Shown here piece by piece: positions 16,170-25,582 of a stretch of 64,000 nt of DNA (position 1 is its first letter; every line of letters begins with the position of its first letter). Under the pieces are notes generated by a model. It saw only the letters and a program-made list of their open reading frames with translations, ran no database searches and was not told where the DNA came from. The stretch is from JBFHIJ01 sp963678775 (lineage in GTDB: Bacteria; Bacteroidota; Ignavibacteria; Kapaibacteriales; UBA2268): contig CAXXGR010000004.1 of NCBI GenBank assembly GCA_963678775.2, positions 124,001 through 188,000 of the forward strand, read 5' to 3'. The translations under genes were made by a program, and so were the position numbers.

Positions 16170-17837
16170 CTAATAGTTACCTTCGTCAAACTCTTTTGAC
16201 GCTATATGCTCAAGATACTTTTTATTCAACTCTATGGTAAATATAGAAGATGTTTTAGTTTTCTGGCACTGTATGTCGCCGGCAAAGTATTTGATAATCC
16301 GGGCAGCATCCAAAAAGTGCATTTCGTTATCATATTGGTTGCAGTTATCAGTAAGCTCAAATTCTATACGAATTTTATAACTGTGACCTTCTTCGTAGGC
16401 ATTGACCTTTTTGATTTGTTTTGGGATATTTAGTATTTTTTTAATGCTGTCGCGAAATAAATTAGATTTCAAATATATAGGCTTAGCTGTTGGAATATCA
16501 TAACTGTCAATATTGTCGTACTCACTAATGATTTCTTCCAAAATCAGATTTGGAGAAGCTAAGGTAAAGTAAGACTCACTGCAGTTAACTTCACAAAGCG
16601 AAGAAATATCCTGCTTCATGTTTAGTAATAATTCCTTCAAATCATTGTCTAATTCTGTAGTTTCCAGTAAAGATTCTATTTTTTGGTAATTATGAGAAAT
16701 TCGTTTGGAAACATGTTGCATATATTTTGATTCTGCTATCGACTTTTCAGATTCGTACATCTGAAAACCCTGTAATATTTTTTTCCGTAAATCTTTAAAA
16801 AAGCCAACTCGTCCTAAGACATCCTTCTTAGTTGTAAGCTCAAAAGCATCTAAAATTACAGGTATAGCGGTGCTGTTGTTATTGATTATTTGAGTCTCCA
16901 AATTTGCAGCAATAATGCCATCCTTGCCTGAATCCACTAAAAACTCCTGAGGAAGCATAGTTAGCAGTTTGTTAAGAGGTGGCTTTCTGGTAGAAGTCCA
17001 GCCTAATAGCTCTTTCGCAGCAGGATTCATTATTTTAGTTTTACCTTTTTTATCTATTGCGATTATTGCATCGGAGACGTGATGAATAAGAGAACTGTAG
17101 AAATCATGCACCGTACTTAGTTGCTCTTGGAGCTTATTTATTTCGGTGATATCCTGAGCTATTTCCATAACAAGATCTACTTGATCGCCTTTTTTGCTGA
17201 TTGGTATAGTCTGGACTATGTAATTTGTCTTGTCGCCTGTGCTGGTTACTCCTATTTGAGTGGAAGTATTATCTGTGTTTTCATCGAAAGACAGAATCGC
17301 CGGGCAATTAGCACATTTATGTTTTTTCTTTTTATAAACTTCGTAGCAGTGAGTACCTATTTTATTTCCAAATGTTTCTCTAAACTTAGCATTAGAGCGA
17401 ATTATTCTGAAGTCTTTATCTATAACTGTGATATAATTAGGCACTTTCTCGAAAAGCATATTATATTCTTTTAGCCAGTAGCTGCTCTCTGACAAGTCAG
17501 AAGACATTTCGAGAACAAATACTACTTCTCCCTCATCATCTTTTATAGGAGTAAAGTGCACTATAGTGTGAGTAGAGTTACCTTGCTGAGTGATAGTGGC
17601 TTCGTCTGAGACACGACTTTGACCGGTTGCAAACACCTGCTGCATCTTGCATTTAGTACAAGGCAAATCGAGTTGCTTGCAAGTGTCATAGCATTTCTTA
17701 CCTTCATATTGCCCAAAGGCATCTATGTAGATTTGATTGGCTGCTACTACATTATAATTTTTGTCAATGATTGATAGCCTAAAAGGCACTAATTCAAATA
17801 ATGGACTAGATATAATGTCGCTAATATATTTGCTCAT
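16170..17837 (-). CDS. Multi-PAS sensor protein with repeated Cys motifs and a degenerate kinase-like C-terminus
   Basis: 555 residues, no membrane segment. Three PAS domains: about 10-115, 125-235 and 245-345. PAS1 and PAS2 each carry CY-x9-CxxC at identical spacing (Cys49/60/63 plus Cys53; Cys164/175/178), suggesting a bound metal, FeS cluster or redox switch. The third PAS region is followed by a helical segment (KRISHNYQKIESLLE) in the position of a dimerisation/His region and a poorly conserved ATPase-like end without clear N, G1 or G2 boxes. It may be a sensory adaptor rather than an active kinase. It ends 45 bp upstream of the thioredoxin-fold lipoprotein. Confidence 0.7.
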   Translation of the reverse strand: MSKYISDIISSPLFELVPFRLSIIDKNYNVVAANQIYIDAFGQYEGKKCYDTCKQLDLPCTKCKMQQVFATGQSRVSDEATITQQGNSTHTIVHFTPIKDDEGEVVFVLEMSSDLSESSYWLKEYNMLFEKVPNYITVIDKDFRIIRSNAKFRETFGNKIGTHCYEVYKKKKHKCANCPAILSFDENTDNTSTQIGVTSTGDKTNYIVQTIPISKKGDQVDLVMEIAQDITEINKLQEQLSTVHDFYSSLIHHVSDAIIAIDKKGKTKIMNPAAKELLGWTSTRKPPLNKLLTMLPQEFLVDSGKDGIIAANLETQIINNNSTAIPVILDAFELTTKKDVLGRVGFFKDLRKKILQGFQMYESEKSIAESKYMQHVSKRISHNYQKIESLLETTELDNDLKELLLNMKQDISSLCEVNCSESYFTLASPNLILEEIISEYDNIDSYDIPTAKPIYLKSNLFRDSIKKILNIPKQIKKVNAYEEGHSYKIRIEFELTDNCNQYDNEMHFLDAARIIKYFAGDIQCQKTKTSSIFTIELNKKYLEHIASKEFDEGNY

Positions 17838-18176
17838 ATTCCCACACAGTAAAGTAAATTATAATGAGGATTATTTCCATAATACTATATTTTTCTTTTA
17901 TATCAAAATGCAAACAATCTAAATCTGAAAATATTTGATTAAGTCAGGAAACACATTATGAATCTCAAAACCAAGTATTAGGCTACACTTTCCTATACTA
18001 ACTATATCTCACACATATTTTAATTTTCCTCTGATAGCAAATTTCAACTATCATACTAAATTATCTATTACTCTCATTTACTAGAAAAGAGTAACACTAC
18101 AGTTCGCATCTGTTAAAGTCCTGACTTGTTTTAATAAAATAAACTGAGTTGTCTTAGATTCCTCGAATTAAGCTTT
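17838..18176. other. Intergenic region between the PAS protein and flhA, nothing recognised
   Basis: About 340 bp of AT-rich DNA upstream of the PAS gene and downstream of flhA (both minus strand). I see no open frame with a ribosome binding site, no strong hairpin with a T tract, and no repeat shared with the rest of the window. It should hold the PAS gene promoter. Confidence 0.5.
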
Positions 18177-20303
18177 TTAGCCTTCTATGCTAAGTTGAGC
18201 TTGGATTTCTATTTCAGTATCCGCAGGGAGTTCGGTGTAACTGATAACACTAACCATAGGGAATGGAGTGCGTACCATGCGGTAAAGGTATGGTCTTACC
18301 TGAGCAGAGCAGATTACAACAGGCAGATAGCCTGCCATTGTAATCTCGTCGATGGAGTCAGAGGTAGCCTGCTGTATGTTTTGGACATAGTTAGGAGGCA
18401 GACCTAAGGTAACGGAAGTGCTCGCCTGATTATCAGATTGAAGAGCCTTTGTCATTTGGTCTTCTATCTGCGGACTAACCGCTATAGCATGGATTACTCC
18501 ATTTTGATCTTGATATAACTTTTTAATAGTTTCCGACATATTATGTCTTACATATTCAGTCAAAACATCTACATTTTGAGTTATCTTAACATATTCTAAA
18601 AGCGACTCTAAAATGATAGGCAAATCTCTGACAGGGATGTTTTCCATCAGCAAATTTTGCAACACTTTCTGAAGTATAGAAATAGGAAGTACATCCGAAG
18701 AAGCTTCCTCTATTAGAGTAGGATAATCAGTTTTCAAATTATCAAGTAAATGCTTAGTGTCTTGCCTTGTGAGTAATTTATGTGAATTTCTCCTTAGCAA
18801 CTCAGTTAAGTGCGTAGTCAGCACAGTAGCAGCTTCTACTACTGTATAACCAAATACCTCTGCATCCTCGCGGTCGCCATGACCAATCCAAGTGGCAGGA
18901 AGTCCGAATACCGGCTCTGTAACCTGAATGCCTTTTAGATCTCCATCGGCAGTGCCGGGGTTCATTGCAAGCACCATTTGCGGATGCAATACATTCCTTG
19001 CTATCTCATTGCCTCTTATTTTGATAACATATTCCTGAGGGTCTAACTGCAGGTTATCTCTTACTCTGACCGGTGGCAATATAATGCCCAGTTCAGTGGC
19101 TAATTGCCTACGAACGTTAGTGATGCGTTTGAAGACATCACCGCCCTGGCTCTCGTCCACCAAGGAGATGAGGCTGTAACCTAATTCTATTTCAACCGGA
19201 TCTACTCTCAATAAATCTTCGACAGGTGCCTCCTCAGGTTTCTTTGCTTTTTCTGAAGTGGATGCTTCCAAAGCGAGCTGAGTTTCTTCGTCTTTTTTAA
19301 TCTGCTTAGTTCTGTAATAAGCTGTGTAACCTATAAGCCCAGCCATTATCCAGAATGGAACCAACGGAAAGCCCGGCAAGAACGACACCACTATTAACGA
19401 AAATGAAGCTAAAGCAAGCGGCTTTGGCTTTCCGGCAAACTGTCTACCCATTTCAACATCCAGATTGTCTGATGATGCTGAGCGAGTAACTACCAAACCG
19501 GCAGCAATTGAGATTAGAAGTGATGGAATCTGAGAAACAAGACCATCACCTATAGTTAATATAGTATAAGTAGAAGCCGCATCTGCAAGTTCCATGTCTA
19601 ATTGCATTATACCAATTATAAAACCACCCAGAATATTTATACCTGCTATTATCAAACCGGCGATAGCATCACCCTTGATAAACTTAGCCGCACCATCCAT
19701 CGAACCAAAAAAGTCAGATTCGGCAGTCAGCTCCGAGCGACGTTTCCGAGCAGTTTGCTCGTCTATAAAGCCGGCGTTCAGGTCGGCATCAATGCTCATC
19801 TGCTTGCCCGGTAAAGCATCTAATGTAAATCTGGCTGTTACTTCGGCTATACGTGTAGAACCTTTGATAACAACTACAAAGTTTATAATCAATAGAATTA
19901 AGAATATGATAACACCGACAACATAATTTCCCTTGATGACAAACTCACCAAAGGCATGAATGATATCTCCTGCGTTGGCTTCGCCCAATATAAGCCGGGT
20001 CGAGGCTACATTTAGCCCAAGCCGAAATATCGTGGATATCAGTAAGACAGTCGGGAATGAAGAAAATTCAAGAGGTGACTTTAAGTAAATAGCTACTAAC
20101 AAGATTAGAACGGAAAATGCAATATTGACAGCCAAAAACATGTCAAGCATCACCGGTGGAAGTGGAATAATAAGCAAAGACAAAATAAGGAGCACACCTA
20201 AAGCCACAGCCAAATCGGGATTTTTGGTTATATATGGCAATATGTTCTTCAAACCGGGCAGTATGCCGGGCTGAAATGCACTTCCTTGTTTACTTTTAGC
20301 CAT
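18177..20303 (-). CDS. flhA: Flagellar biosynthesis export gate protein FlhA
   Basis: 708 residues, the normal FlhA length. About eight N-terminal membrane helices (residues 20-330) contain the conserved cytoplasmic loop with DALPGKQMSIDADLNAGFID, the FHIPEP-family signature. A cytoplasmic domain follows from about residue 350. FlhA forms the nonameric export gate of the flagellar type III apparatus in the inner membrane. The ending ADTEIEIQAQLSIEG resembles other FlhA. A virulence-type homologue is less likely because of length and motifs. It stands alone among minus-strand genes here; no other flagellar gene is in the window. Confidence 0.95.
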   Translation of the reverse strand: MAKSKQGSAFQPGILPGLKNILPYITKNPDLAVALGVLLILSLLIIPLPPVMLDMFLAVNIAFSVLILLVAIYLKSPLEFSSFPTVLLISTIFRLGLNVASTRLILGEANAGDIIHAFGEFVIKGNYVVGVIIFLILLIINFVVVIKGSTRIAEVTARFTLDALPGKQMSIDADLNAGFIDEQTARKRRSELTAESDFFGSMDGAAKFIKGDAIAGLIIAGINILGGFIIGIMQLDMELADAASTYTILTIGDGLVSQIPSLLISIAAGLVVTRSASSDNLDVEMGRQFAGKPKPLALASFSLIVVSFLPGFPLVPFWIMAGLIGYTAYYRTKQIKKDEETQLALEASTSEKAKKPEEAPVEDLLRVDPVEIELGYSLISLVDESQGGDVFKRITNVRRQLATELGIILPPVRVRDNLQLDPQEYVIKIRGNEIARNVLHPQMVLAMNPGTADGDLKGIQVTEPVFGLPATWIGHGDREDAEVFGYTVVEAATVLTTHLTELLRRNSHKLLTRQDTKHLLDNLKTDYPTLIEEASSDVLPISILQKVLQNLLMENIPVRDLPIILESLLEYVKITQNVDVLTEYVRHNMSETIKKLYQDQNGVIHAIAVSPQIEDQMTKALQSDNQASTSVTLGLPPNYVQNIQQATSDSIDEITMAGYLPVVICSAQVRPYLYRMVRTPFPMVSVISYTELPADTEIEIQAQLSIEG

Positions 20304-20419
20304 TATCTATATATTTTACGGGTTTTAATACGAAAATTTGGTACTAAAACTGATAAGTGCAATTATTTTGCCAAATATGTCAGAGGATGTGATTGTGTGT
20401 AAAATATAATCGAGGAGAG

Positions 20420-20452
20420 TATCAGCTGTAGTATTACTCTCTACAGCTGACA
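20420..20452 (-). terminator. Hairpin after the Asp-box secreted protein gene
   Basis: Perfect 10-bp inverted repeat TCAGCTGTAG ... CTACAGCTGA just past the stop codon at 20462. No clear T run follows, so it may be a terminator without a T tract or an mRNA-stabilising hairpin. Confidence 0.4.
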
Positions 20453-20461
20453 AGTCAAATT

Positions 20462-21886
20462 CTATTCAATTACTACTTTCTTAGCCGTTATAAACTCATC
20501 GTTTTTATATACGGAGAGTATATATACTCCGGAAGATAGAGAGCCTTTAATGTCTAAACTTATATTGTTCAGACCGCTTAGCAGTGTGTTTTTGTAATTA
20601 ATATTGGTCTTTGTTCCGTCTATGGCATTTAGCTGAAATGAGTACAGACCGGCTTCTTTTGCTTCAAACTCTAACTGCAGCTTTTCACCCTTTTGTATAG
20701 GATTAGGATAAATGGCTAAGTCAGAAACATAAGCGTTAGACTCTGCAACTGAAGTTAAGGGCTCTAATGTGGCTATAAAAGGAAATCCCACTATCATTCC
20801 CTTTGAAACAGAAACTCTATCAATATCAGAAAGTCTTAAATTTTGAGTATCGCCAGGGTAAGTTCTTTTTTCAACTTCCCAGGTAAAACCATTATCAAAT
20901 GAAATAAATGAAATAGCATATGAATATGCGCAAATCAGATTCCCAATTTTGAATATATCTTTCACCATTGGTATCTCGTTTAATGGCGTGACATTCAATT
21001 CTGTTTTCATACCTGTAAATTTGTTTATTTCTACGAGCTTACGGTTAGACTTACAATCATAAACCGTATCAATATTTCCCTGAGAATTTTTTACAACTAC
21101 TGGTTCAAAAGAATGATCTACTGATTGCAACCATAATGAAGTCTCATCGATGCAATAATAATTATTTATATGATAATCATAAATTGTGAATAATTCATGC
21201 CAAGTATCACCCCTATTTGTACTATACATAAATTTATGGTCAGAAAAATATTGAAGAGTTGCCTTAAAAGGAACTTCCTCATAAAAATTAACCCAAGTAT
21301 ACAGAGTATCATTATAAATTTTGGGGGTTTCTACGACGATCAAATCATATTTTTCTATTGAATCAATCTCATATTTAACTTCTTTTGTACACCAAGTTGT
21401 GCCCATGTCTGTGCTCTGAGCAAAATACTTATTTGATCTACCTCCAATCATAACTAAACTATCCTTTGAAAATAGATTTTTGGAAATGACAGTTTCAGTA
21501 GTAAAACTTTGTTCTGACCATGTACTACCTGCATCTGAGGATTTGAGTATTTTATTGCTACCGTAAAGTGCAACAATATTATTCTTGTCAAGATATTTAA
21601 TATCTTTAAATACAAAAAGCTGTGGATCACTATAACTATCATCCATTATCGAATAGTACAGAGTATCCCATGTGTTTCCATAATCAGTTGTTTTTTCAAT
21701 TAATCTACTATAAGGTGAATCCAAAATAGATTTTGTCTTTACATAGTTTATAGAATCTAAAGCAGATACGTGTTCAGTAGAGAGCTTGGTTTCAGTAGGA
21801 ACGAATTTAAAATTCCATTGGTAAATATTATCTGCGTTCAAGAATAAAACGCTAGATAAATAAAAGAGGCAAACAAATGTTTTCAT
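20462..21886 (-). CDS. Secreted Asp-box (BNR-type) repeat protein with type IX secretion C-terminal tail
   Basis: 474 residues from the internal ATG at 21886, which starts a signal peptide (MKTFVCLFYLSSVLFLNADN); the longer frame adds 19 unlikely residues. At least four Asp-box motifs of the form S/T-x-D-x-G-x-T-W are visible (TTDYGNTWDT, SSDAGSTWSE, STDMGTTWCT, STNRGDTWHE), indicating a beta-propeller like sialidase or photosystem-assembly-type folds. The end (DLAIYPNPIQKGEKLQLEF ... GVYILSVYKNDEFITAKKVVIE) is a type A Por/type IX sorting domain. It is secreted across the outer membrane; no enzymatic residues are apparent. A broken paralogue lies directly upstream. Confidence 0.82.
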   Translation of the reverse strand: MKTFVCLFYLSSVLFLNADNIYQWNFKFVPTETKLSTEHVSALDSINYVKTKSILDSPYSRLIEKTTDYGNTWDTLYYSIMDDSYSDPQLFVFKDIKYLDKNNIVALYGSNKILKSSDAGSTWSEQSFTTETVISKNLFSKDSLVMIGGRSNKYFAQSTDMGTTWCTKEVKYEIDSIEKYDLIVVETPKIYNDTLYTWVNFYEEVPFKATLQYFSDHKFMYSTNRGDTWHELFTIYDYHINNYYCIDETSLWLQSVDHSFEPVVVKNSQGNIDTVYDCKSNRKLVEINKFTGMKTELNVTPLNEIPMVKDIFKIGNLICAYSYAISFISFDNGFTWEVEKRTYPGDTQNLRLSDIDRVSVSKGMIVGFPFIATLEPLTSVAESNAYVSDLAIYPNPIQKGEKLQLEFEAKEAGLYSFQLNAIDGTKTNINYKNTLLSGLNNISLDIKGSLSSGVYILSVYKNDEFITAKKVVIE

Positions 21887-21948
21887 AATCATTTCCAGGA
21901 TATAAAATAAATATGCAGACCATTGGGCTACAACGATCTGCACTTAGA

Positions 21949-22785
21949 CTACTTAGCAACTATGATTTTTTGTTTAGATACAATTGTGTCTGTTGTTCTA
22001 ACATGAACAAAGTATACACCATTAGAAAGTTGTTTGGACGCATCAATGTAATTTATTTGAGAATCAAGATTGCCTTCTAGTATTTTATTCCCTGTAGAAT
22101 CAAATATTTCAAAAGTATATTTCTCTTCATTGCGATTCATCATTGATATTGTAAAATTACCATTATTAGGGATAAGTTACACTTTGACATTTGTAATATT
22201 TTCTGTTTGCGAAAGAACAGGCTCTCTTACTAAAATCTGTTCGTATTTTTCAACTGAATCTATTTCATATTCAGGAGAAATCAACTTCCATGTATTCCCC
22301 GTATCTGTACTTTTGGCAAATTTGGTAGAAGTGCCTGCCACAAAAACCAAGCTAGCTCTTGAACAAATTTTAGTATATGGAAAAACATCATCAAAATAAC
22401 TGGTATCTACCCAAGTTTTACCTTGATCTGATGTTTTTAGCATTCTTTTATAGCCTGCAAGTGCTATTATATTGTTTTTATCTAAATATTTAACATCTGT
22501 AAATAAATAGTTATAAAAATCGGGATCCCATTTGTCAGTGAAATCTTCATAATAAATGGTATCCCATGTTTGACCATAGTCCTCTGTTATTTGAATCATC
22601 CGAAAATATGTTAAGCCTATCGCAGAAGTTGCAATAACAAAAGTTGACGTATCTAAAGCAGAAATATATTTGCTCCAAAAAGGCGACTCATTCTCTGAAA
22701 AATCAGAGACCTTCCATTGATAGTCTTGGGCTTGGGAAATACTTGTTGCATAGACAAGCACTAATAAAAAGTAAAAAGTACGCAT
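21949..22785 (-). pseudogene. Broken paralogue of the Asp-box type IX secreted protein
   Basis: A 202-residue frame (signal peptide MRTFYFLLVLVYATSISQAQ, Asp-box motifs TEDYGQTWDT, TSDQGKTWVD and STDTGNTWKL) ends at a TAA at 22177. The next codons in the same frame read LIPNNGNFTIS and run into a 64-codon frame (EEKYTFEIFDSTGNKILEG ... KQKIIVAK), a type IX sorting tail. So a single in-frame stop separates the body from its tail, exactly where YPNP would be. Relative to the neighbour it also lacks about 200 middle residues. The product without a tail would be exported to the periplasm but not sorted outward. Confidence 0.8.
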
Positions 22786-23110
22786 TTGTAAAATTCTTAT
22801 ATTAATATATTATTAAAGTTAGCAATCTCATAGAATACATCCATCTATATTTATGCTGCAACTTGAAAAACTTCAACCTTGTTTTTTTTCTAATCTAACT
22901 CGTATTATTACAATCATGACTATAATATGTTCAATATCATTATATATACATACCATGTTTATTAAATACTAACATCATATCCTTCATTCAAATTGTCTCA
23001 AGCTCTTTTAGGCTTAGACCACCTCTAATGCTTTTCAAATTCTATACAAGATTTTTCTATATATTCGTAGTATGCTGAGTGCGAATTTATATCAATTTAT
23101 AGTATAGAAT
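22786..23110. other. Divergent intergenic region, no gene seen
   Basis: About 325 bp of AT-rich DNA between the minus-strand Asp-box pseudogene and the plus-strand MFS gene. It should contain both promoters. No repeat or hairpin of note was found. Confidence 0.5.
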
Positions 23111-24505
23111 ATGTCATCAATCATAGAAAATATAAAATCACTTAAATCCGGCTTTTGGGTACTCAATCTTATCCAGATGACCGAAAAGCTTGCTTACTGG
23201 ATTATGCTTTTGCAGATTCCTATATATATTGCTCAAAAGGATGCTGTAGGTGGCTTGCAATGGGGACAGGACACAAAAGGGCAAATCTTCTTCTTTTGGG
23301 CAGTGTTGCAAAACTTAACTTCTGTTTTCTCAGGAGCATTTGTCGATAAAATCGGCAGAAAGAAGGCAATGTTTGTCTCCTATTTGATGATGATTTTGGG
23401 GCTTTTCCTTATCGCTACCCAAAGAGAATTTTATCCTTTTCTTTTTGGAACTATTACATACGGTATCGGACTTGGGGTGTTTCGCCCTGCACTACAGGGA
23501 GCAGTAGCTGCTAATTTGAATCCAAAAAACTCCGCTATTGGCTGGGGCATTTATATCATGCTACTGAATTTCGCCGTCTTTTTCGGGCCTCCTATTACCA
23601 TGATATTAAAAGACATCTCTTGGCAAGCAGTGTTTTTTGGTAGTGCTGCTATCATGAGTTTTAACTTTGCTCTTACTTTCCTTTATAAGTCTACTGATGA
23701 CAAAGAGAAGAGCTATCCTGGAACTAAAGCTATCTTTGCTAATTTCAAGGCGAATATCTTAAATCCGCAGATATCAGTTTTTCTGCTGATTATGACCGGT
23801 TTTACTATAATTTATATGCAGTTTTATGAAACTCTCCCAAACTTTATCTTCGATTGGGTAAACACTGGCAATGTTGCTAAGGACTTGCATCTGCCTGACT
23901 TCCTTTTAAGCGAATCGGGTGGGATTTCCTATGAGTGGTTGTATAACATTAATTCCGGTTTGATTGTGCTATTTGTAGTATTCACATCTTGGCTGTTTTC
24001 GCGGGCTAAGGTGATAACCGGTTTGTGGGTAGGCGTGTTGCTGGCAACTGTTGGATTTGTGCTAAGTGGTATATCTCAAAATGGCTATTATCTGATAGCC
24101 GGCTTTTGGGTTTACACGTTTGGTGAGATGATTGCCAATCCCCACTTTAATGAGTTTATGGGCAGGCGTGCAAAAATAGAGGACAAATCGATGTTCATGA
24201 GTTTTATGTATGCTTCGTGGACTGTCGGATTGGGAATAGGTGCACTTTCAGGCGGATGGATATATAAGGCTTTGGGTGAGAAGTCAGGATTTGCAATTCG
24301 CTACTTAGCTGATAACTTTAATCTTTCAGGAGTGGAGCACAGTGCGGCTCTGCAAGTGCTGGCAGAAAAGACGGGCATGAGTTCGCAAGAGACTACTACT
24401 TTGCTATGGAACACGTATAATCCACAGCTTTTGCTTTTGCCATTCAGTATTATAGGATTGCTGTCGGTAGTGGGCTTAGTATGGTATAGTAGGAAGTACA
24501 AATAA
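23111..24505 (+). CDS. Major facilitator superfamily transporter
   Basis: 464 residues with about 12 hydrophobic helices. The first loop has DKIGRKKAMFVSYLMM, the MFS motif A (G-x-L-aD-x-x-G-R-K/R pattern), and the N-terminus (LNLIQMTEKLAYWIMLLQIP) resembles proton-dependent oligopeptide (POT/PTR-like) members. An extended loop of about 40 residues lies between helices 7 and 8 (NTGNVAKDLHLPDFLLSESG). The substrate cannot be deduced. It lies 33-63 bp upstream of the PAP2 genes on the same strand, possibly co-transcribed. Confidence 0.8.
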   Translation: MSSIIENIKSLKSGFWVLNLIQMTEKLAYWIMLLQIPIYIAQKDAVGGLQWGQDTKGQIFFFWAVLQNLTSVFSGAFVDKIGRKKAMFVSYLMMILGLFLIATQREFYPFLFGTITYGIGLGVFRPALQGAVAANLNPKNSAIGWGIYIMLLNFAVFFGPPITMILKDISWQAVFFGSAAIMSFNFALTFLYKSTDDKEKSYPGTKAIFANFKANILNPQISVFLLIMTGFTIIYMQFYETLPNFIFDWVNTGNVAKDLHLPDFLLSESGGISYEWLYNINSGLIVLFVVFTSWLFSRAKVITGLWVGVLLATVGFVLSGISQNGYYLIAGFWVYTFGEMIANPHFNEFMGRRAKIEDKSMFMSFMYASWTVGLGIGALSGGWIYKALGEKSGFAIRYLADNFNLSGVEHSAALQVLAEKTGMSSQETTTLLWNTYNPQLLLLPFSIIGLLSVVGLVWYSRKYK

Positions 24506-24568
24506 AACAATTCACGCGAATAAATCATTTACTTATATTTGTATATGTTCCAAAATCGTAATATAGAA

Positions 24569-25564
24569 ATGTATAGAAATATTATACTTTTGTTCCTTGC
24601 TATGCTTCCTACGGTGTCATTAGCCGCCGAACCGGATAATTCCGCACTGCTTGCAGACTCTTCTTACCAGCAGTATAAAATAGATGAGAACACAATTTTT
24701 CACTATAAAGAGCCTAAGTCATTTGAGTTTATTACAAACGTACCCGGTAACTTTATAGACTTCTATGATAGAGGATTTTCTACTGATTTATGGCCTGAAT
24801 ATGCTATTATTACGGGTTCTACTGTGCTCTTATGGTATTACGACCAAGACTTACTTGACAGGAGTCAGCAGTGGGGAAGAGATTTGGGGCTCGGGAATAG
24901 TGATAAAACAACTTCTTATATATCAATTGGTGACTTACCCATATTTAGAGGGCCTTCGGATTGGGGTTCAGCGATGTACTTTATTGGTGATGGTTGGACT
25001 CATATCGGATTTTCATTAGGATTCTATGCTTACGGGCTTATAGATAATGATAACCGTGCCTTGCAGACAGCCTCTCAGTTAGCACAGGGAATGCTTACTA
25101 CAGGCGTAGCTACTCAGGTATTAAAACATATCACAGGCAGGCAGAGTCCTTACGTTTCTACAGAAAAGCGAGGCAAATGGGATTTATTTCCCGATCAGGT
25201 GGAATACCACAAACATGTTTCTTCTCACGATGCCTTCCCTTCCGGGCACATCGCTACTGCAATGATGACTGTTACTGTTATTGCAGAAAACTATCCCGAA
25301 TACACTTACATTCGCCCGGTAGGCTATACCTTGATGTCTCTTCTGATGTATCAAATGATGAATAACGGAGTGCACTGGGCAAGCGATTATCCTCTTGGAA
25401 TAGCCATAGGTTATTTAATGGGAAAAATAGCTGTAGATAATGGTAGAAAAATTGTTAAATTGAACGATGTTCAAAATCAAACATGGTATGATAAAATCCA
25501 GGTTACACCTTCAATAAATTTATTGGGTGGCATGAGCATCAATTTAACTTACCCATTGTATTAG
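24569..25564 (+). CDS. Exported PAP2-family phosphatase (first of a tandem pair)
   Basis: 331 residues from the ATG at 24569, which begins a signal peptide (MYRNIILLFLAMLPTVSLAA); upstream TTG/ATG codons at 24539 and 24545 are in frame. PAP2 motifs: KHITGRQSP (motif 1, with S-P where R-P is usual), FPSGHIATAMM (motif 2) and GVHWASDYPLG (motif 3). The enzyme should dephosphorylate lipid phosphates such as undecaprenyl pyrophosphate or phosphatidate at the periplasmic face. The C-terminus (VTPSINLLGGMSINLTYPLY) looks like a short beta strand end. Followed 18 bp later by a second PAP2 gene. Confidence 0.85.
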   Translation: MYRNIILLFLAMLPTVSLAAEPDNSALLADSSYQQYKIDENTIFHYKEPKSFEFITNVPGNFIDFYDRGFSTDLWPEYAIITGSTVLLWYYDQDLLDRSQQWGRDLGLGNSDKTTSYISIGDLPIFRGPSDWGSAMYFIGDGWTHIGFSLGFYAYGLIDNDNRALQTASQLAQGMLTTGVATQVLKHITGRQSPYVSTEKRGKWDLFPDQVEYHKHVSSHDAFPSGHIATAMMTVTVIAENYPEYTYIRPVGYTLMSLLMYQMMNNGVHWASDYPLGIAIGYLMGKIAVDNGRKIVKLNDVQNQTWYDKIQVTPSINLLGGMSINLTYPLY

Positions 25565-25582
25565 TCAGTTATTATTTGAGTT

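Noticed and set aside
18177..20303. Virulence-type injectisome SctV instead of FlhA
   Set aside because: Length and the DALPGKQMSIDADLNAGFID loop fit FlhA, and no injectisome gene is nearby.
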